Of a DNA stretch of 64,000 nucleotides, positions 61,095 to 64,000 are shown one piece after another (the first letter of the stretch is position 1; every line of letters starts with the position of its first letter). The translations under genes were made by a program, and so were the position numbers. The DNA is taken from assembly GCA_030067835.1 (NCBI GenBank), contig CP092441.1, positions 2,170,001 through 2,234,000 on the forward strand, given 5' to 3'. Source of the DNA: Chakrabartyella piscis. Lineage in GTDB: Bacteria; Bacillota; Clostridia; Lachnospirales; Anaerotignaceae. The notes under the pieces are model-generated. The model did not search any database. It had not been told where the DNA came from and was given only the letters and a program-made list of their open reading frames with translations.

Positions 61095-61352
61095 GTGTTG
61101 TGGCTGTTCATGACGGCAGGAGCAAGCCCCTGCCCTACAATTGTAGCATATTGAAACAATTCGCAATCTGTAGGGGTGGATTCCATATCCACCCGTTTGT
61201 TTTTTCGGGCGATTCGTGAATCGCCCCTACAACGGCGTATTTGCGTTTTGTGGCGATTTATTACGTGATGCCTGGGACGCCATCCCCTACAATTGTATCA
61301 TATTTACGCTTTTGGGTTTTTGTAGGGAGCGATGCCCTCATCGCTCCGTTTC
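61095..61352. repeat. Cluster of four or more TGTAGGG palindromes
   Basis: GGCAGG-N8-CCTGCC-CTACA (61115-61138), TGTAGGGGTGGAT-TCCAT-ATCCACCCG (61170-61196), CGGGCGATTCGTGAATCGCCCCTACA (61207-61232), GGGACGCCATCCCCTACA and TGTAGGGAGCGATG-CCCT-CATCGCTCCG (61320-61347). They lie in a 306 bp gap between two co-oriented genes and share strings with the 23.5 and 53.9 kb repeats. No gene. Confidence 0.8.
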
Positions 61353-61373
61353 CCCGTCAAATATAAACACCTG

Positions 61374-62027
61374 TTACAGCAACTCAAATTGATTTTTCTG
61401 ATATTGTATCAAGCCCTCTTTTTGCATTTTGGATAGTTCAGCTGACAATGCACTGCGATCTGCACACAAATAGCTTGCCAATTCTTCTCGATTGAGTGGT
61501 ATAGAAAATTTCTTTTCACCCTTGCATTGATACATAAAATAACACAGGATCTTTTCACGTAAACTTCTCTTTGACAAGATATCGATTTTTTGATTCAATA
61601 GCAAATTTTTCTGTGCCAATATTTTCAACATATTTTCTGTCAATTTTGCATGGAATACGCAACTTCTTTGACATGTGGTAATGATTTTTTGGTATTTGAA
61701 AAACATCACCTTTGTATGATCCATTGCCACAATAGTCACTGGACTATGGGAAATTTCAGCACAAGCAAAGACTTCACCAAACAACTCCCCAACACCAATT
61801 TCAGCCAAAAGCATATCATTGCCATCCAAGTCTTCTTTTATGATTTTCACGCTACCAGAAAGCACCATACCCACAAAATCAATTGGATTTCCTGTAAATA
61901 GAATGACTTCTCTTTTGACATAGTTTTGCTCTTTGGCTTCCAAGCAACCCAACATAGATTCTAGTTCTTCAGAGGTAATATCTCCAAAAAGCAAGTTGTT
62001 TTTCATGATTTCAAAATATTTTTTCAA
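61374..62027 (-). CDS. Crp/Fnr family transcriptional regulator
   Basis: About 217 residues. The N-terminal cyclic-nucleotide-binding-like barrel (about 15-120) contains GNPIDFVGMVLSGSVKI and GELFGEVFACAEI. The C-terminal winged helix (about 150-217) contains NREELASYLCADRSALSAELSKM as helix-turn-helix. It has no Cys cluster like E. coli FNR, so a ligand or heme sensor is possible. It is divergent from a ferredoxin with a palindrome between. Clostridial HcpR-like regulators pair with such ferredoxins; that link is an inference. The start is likely TTG at 62027 with AAGGTG upstream; ATG at 62006 is the alternative. Confidence 0.85.
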   Translation of the reverse strand: MKKYFEIMKNNLLFGDITSEELESMLGCLEAKEQNYVKREVILFTGNPIDFVGMVLSGSVKIIKEDLDGNDMLLAEIGVGELFGEVFACAEISHSPVTIVAMDHTKVMFFKYQKIITTCQRSCVFHAKLTENMLKILAQKNLLLNQKIDILSKRSLREKILCYFMYQCKGEKKFSIPLNREELASYLCADRSALSAELSKMQKEGLIQYQKNQFELL

Positions 62028-62042
62028 ATTTATCACCTTTTC

Positions 62043-62056
62043 GTTGTGTAGACAAC
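62043..62056. promoter_or_regulatory. Candidate Crp/Fnr operator
   Basis: GTTGT-GTAG-ACAAC, a perfect 5-4-5 inverted repeat with the same spacing as Fnr/Crp-type half-sites, in the 87 bp between divergent regulator and ferredoxin genes. Confidence 0.5.
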
Positions 62057-62114
62057 AGATTCCTTTTCCTTATTATATTACAATAGGAACAAATAAATCA
62101 ATAGGAGGTTTCGT

Positions 62115-62780
62115 ATGTCCAGAAAAGTCATTCAAATCGATGAAGAAAAATGTGTAGGCTGTGGTCTTTGTGCCAATGCCTGTCAACAAAGTGCAATTGC
62201 AATTGTCAATGGAAAAGCAAAAATGATGCATGATGATTATTGCGATGGTCTTGGCAATTGTTTGCCAGTCTGTCCTGTAAATGCCATCAGTTTTTCTGAT
62301 AAAGATGTGGTCAATTTAGAACCAAAATCAAAACCTGTTACCTGTCCTGGTACTTTGGCAGCTGCATTTGACAGAAAACCAGTTGCTGTAGCAGAAACCA
62401 GTTCTCCTGTATCCTCCATGTTGCAACAATGGCCTGTACAAATCAAATTGGTGTCAGAAACTGCTCCATATTTCCACCAAGCACATCTTTTGGTGGCAGC
62501 AGATTGTACTGCATTTGCTTATGGCAATTTCCACGGGCAATTTATGAAAAACAAAGTCACCATCATTGGATGTCCAAAATTGGATGCTGGTGATTATATC
62601 GAAAAACTCACCAGTATCATCCAAAACAACGATATCAAAAGTTTGACTGTGGTACGTATGGAAGTACCTTGTTGTGGTGGAATTGAACACGCTGCTGTCA
62701 CTGCACTGAAAAACAGTGGTAAATTCATTCCTTGGCAAGTACACACCATTTCCATCAAAGGTGAATTATTGGAACAATAA
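62115..62780 (+). CDS. 4Fe-4S ferredoxin-domain protein
   Basis: 221 residues. Two cluster motifs, CVGCGLCANACQQSAI (residues 13-28) and CDGLGNCLPVCPVNAI, form a ferredoxin domain. The rest (about 85-221) is a distinct domain with CTAFAYGNF, CPKLD and CCGGIEHA Cys motifs, which might bind another cluster. Such proteins lie next to hydroxylamine reductase (hcp) genes in clostridia and serve in redox or nitrosative defence; hcp is not seen here. GGAGG precedes the ATG. Confidence 0.85.
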   Translation: MSRKVIQIDEEKCVGCGLCANACQQSAIAIVNGKAKMMHDDYCDGLGNCLPVCPVNAISFSDKDVVNLEPKSKPVTCPGTLAAAFDRKPVAVAETSSPVSSMLQQWPVQIKLVSETAPYFHQAHLLVAADCTAFAYGNFHGQFMKNKVTIIGCPKLDAGDYIEKLTSIIQNNDIKSLTVVRMEVPCCGGIEHAAVTALKNSGKFIPWQVHTISIKGELLEQ

Positions 62781-62783
62781 GAA

Positions 62784-62823
62784 ATACGGGCACCCTACCA
62801 AGGATGTCCGTATATTTTTTTCT
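62784..62823 (+). terminator. Bidirectional terminator
   Basis: ATACGGGCA / TGTCCGTAT stem followed by seven or more T, between convergent ferredoxin and nicotinamidase-like genes. Confidence 0.8.
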
Positions 62824-63343
62824 ATTTTACTGTAATCTGACACATCTTCATAGTCAAAAGTGCTGCTTCGTGGCTTTCTGGTGTGACGCCTGCACAACAT
62901 TTGCTATCCACCACAATTTCCATTTCTGGCAAAGCAGATTTCAACATCATGGCATTGCTCACCACACAAATATCGGTGCAAATACCAATGAGTTCCACTG
63001 CAATTTCGTCTGTTTGTGTCATTTCCCCTATGGTTTCCACCAATTCTTTGGATCCAAAATATGGCTTATTGATGATTTTGGCACCTGACAGCGCTTCTCC
63101 AACAGAAGGATTGAGTTGCCAGCCATCTGTATCTTTCACACAATGAATCACAGGAAGATGTTTGCCTTCACTGGTTTCCATATAATCATCACCATGGGTA
63201 TCTCTTGTTGCAATGATATTTTCTAGTGGGTATTCTTTGATTTTGGCTACCACATCTGGCACAATTGCAACTGCTTCTTGGGTGCCCAAAACACCATCCA
63301 CAAAATCATTTTGCATATCAATTACAAGTAATATTTTTTTCAT
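62822..63343 (-). CDS. Cysteine hydrolase, nicotinamidase/isochorismatase family
   Basis: 173 residues. The catalytic triad fits nicotinamidase (PncA): Asp in VIDMQNDF near residue 8, a Lys in the INKPYFGSKEL region, and Cys in IGICTDICVV near residue 123. Metal-ligand Asp/His are in TRDTHGDDY. It likely converts nicotinamide to nicotinate for NAD salvage, though other isochorismatase-like functions are possible. GGGAAGGTG precedes the ATG at 63343. Confidence 0.85.
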   Translation of the reverse strand: MKKILLVIDMQNDFVDGVLGTQEAVAIVPDVVAKIKEYPLENIIATRDTHGDDYMETSEGKHLPVIHCVKDTDGWQLNPSVGEALSGAKIINKPYFGSKELVETIGEMTQTDEIAVELIGICTDICVVSNAMMLKSALPEMEIVVDSKCCAGVTPESHEAALLTMKMCQITVK

Positions 63344-63540
63344 ATTCACACCTTCCCTTTCTCTTCTTTGGTATATCCCTATCATACTCCTTTGCAATGA
63401 TTATTTCTAGCCATAACAATGATGAAAAAACGTATCATTTCCACTGAAAAACCATGATTTTTTCTATATTATCCAAGAAAATACCGCTATCCCCTTGACA
63501 GATAAAACCCTGTTGGTTATGATAATAGAGATAAAACGAT

Positions 63541-63800
63541 GATGAGGAATAGTATATAAATCTTTGTATCCAGAAAATAGACGGTTGATGCGAGTCTTTG
63601 CAAGATTTGGTGACCTATAAACAATCCTAACACTATGGATTTTTAGAGGTTACCCAATAGAACCTACCTCGGAGCCTGTAGGGAAAATGCAGCGTATTTC
63701 GGCGTTAACGATTTCGAGTGGATGAAGGTTTCTTCATCAATTAGGGTGGCACCGCCGATTTGATTCTGGTCCCTTTTGGGGATTGGGATTTTTTTATTTT
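63541..63800 (+). ncRNA. Proline T-box riboswitch (proS leader)
   Basis: T-box sequence AGGGTGGCACCGCC at 63743-63756. Stem I closes with ATAGT (63549-63553) and ACTAT (63632-63636); a CCT proline codon at 63626-63628 followed by A sits where the specifier should be. A terminator-like GGTCCC...GGGAT hairpin with seven T ends near 63797. Uncharged tRNA-Pro would stabilise the antiterminator and raise proS expression. Confidence 0.9.
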
Positions 63801-63836
63801 CAAACAAAATAGTAAAGGATATTTAGGAGGACAAAA

Positions 63837-64000
63837 ATGGCTAAGGATAAAAAATTCGTGGAATCCATCACCGATATGGATTTGGATTTCCCACAATGGT
63901 ACACTGACGTTGTCAAAAAAGCAGATCTAACAGAGTATTCCAGTTTGAAAGGTTGTATGATCATCAGACCATATGGCTATGCAATCTGGGAATTGATGCA
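63837..64000 (+). CDS. proS: Prolyl-tRNA synthetase (partial, runs off the window)
   Basis: The first 54 codons of a prolyl-tRNA synthetase of the archaeal/eukaryote-like type (short ProRS). The start is ATG at 63837 with AGGAGG upstream. Recognisable segments are [15 protein letters not shown] and [14 protein letters not shown]. It charges tRNA-Pro. The gene continues past base 64000. Confidence 0.92.
   Translation, partial: MAKDKKFVESITDMDLDFPQWYTDVVKKADLTEYSSLKGCMIIRPYGYAIWELM

Noticed and set aside
1-64000. CRISPR arrays, tRNA or rRNA genes, prophage
   Set aside because: The many short repeats are not regularly spaced with unique spacers, and I see no tRNA cloverleaf with CCA end, rRNA segment or phage structural gene. 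A covariance search would be needed to exclude small RNAs fully.

Overview
This is a 64 kb stretch of an AT-rich chromosome from a low-GC, Gram-positive, anaerobic Clostridia-type bacterium. The evidence is the HrcA/CIRCE-controlled dnaK operon, a T-box ahead of proS, SpoIIM- and BofC-like sporulation genes, an S-layer (SLH) protein, acetate kinase/phosphotransacetylase, pyruvate carboxylase and many 4Fe-4S proteins. A Lachnospirales member such as the Anaerotignum group is plausible, but the genus is an inference. Nearly everything is ordinary chromosomal core. I see no rRNA, tRNA, CRISPR array, prophage or complete insertion sequence.

Layout. 0.2-9.4 kb: AI-2E-type permease, CPBP protease, DUF188 protein, NUDIX hydrolase, PLP aminotransferase, SpoIIM-like protein with XerD, TrmB, and an unrecognised acidic two-domain protein. 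9.5-11.1 kb: an SsuBC-like ABC ATPase and permease with no binding protein. 11.8-17.9 kb (minus strand): the most interesting locus. It holds a secreted SLH-anchored alpha/alpha-toroid protein, a membrane-anchored DUF4430 protein, EcfT, and one 898-residue polypeptide carrying both ECF ATPases and the S component. It resembles a transcobalamin-type receptor split into two surface proteins and feeding an ECF vitamin importer. 18.2-23.4 kb: hrcA-grpE-dnaK-dnaJ. 23.8-31.7 kb: hemW, an LTA-synthase-like sulfatase, glyA, an Fe-S aldo/keto reductase, a VOC protein, a nitroreductase and a cytidylate-kinase-like protein. 31.7-38.5 kb: yitT, the pta-ackA-DUF177-rpmF run, an orphan CheA-like kinase lacking the CheW-like domain, and tmcAL. 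38.6-49.5 kb: pyruvate carboxylase, radA, a second cytidylate-kinase-like gene and livKHMGF, preceded by a leader with mutually exclusive hairpins. 50-57 kb: a small conserved protein, an acetyltransferase, clpC, an RluA-type synthase and an alpha-amylase-family enzyme. 57.2-64 kb: BofC-like and HD proteins, an OFA-type MFS carrier, an M29 aminopeptidase, a Crp/Fnr regulator divergent from a ferredoxin, a nicotinamidase-like hydrolase, and a proline T-box with the 5' end of proS.

The intergenic DNA is unusually rich in short palindromic repeats. One family has a constant TGTAGGG...CCC edge with stems that differ from copy to copy but stay self-complementary. There is also a roughly 500 bp MITE-like element with about 90 bp inverted ends, a second hairpin-rich family with three copies, and a 185 bp composite block present twice. 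These elements sit between co-oriented genes and inside operons (dnaK, ECF) but interrupt no gene.

Genes fit together as central carbon metabolism (pyruvate carboxylase, Pta-AckA), amino-acid uptake and turnover (Liv system, aminopeptidase, aminotransferase, SHMT), protein quality control (DnaK system, ClpC) and cell-envelope functions. Most starts were placed from Shine-Dalgarno spacing, so several are downstream of the longest possible start.
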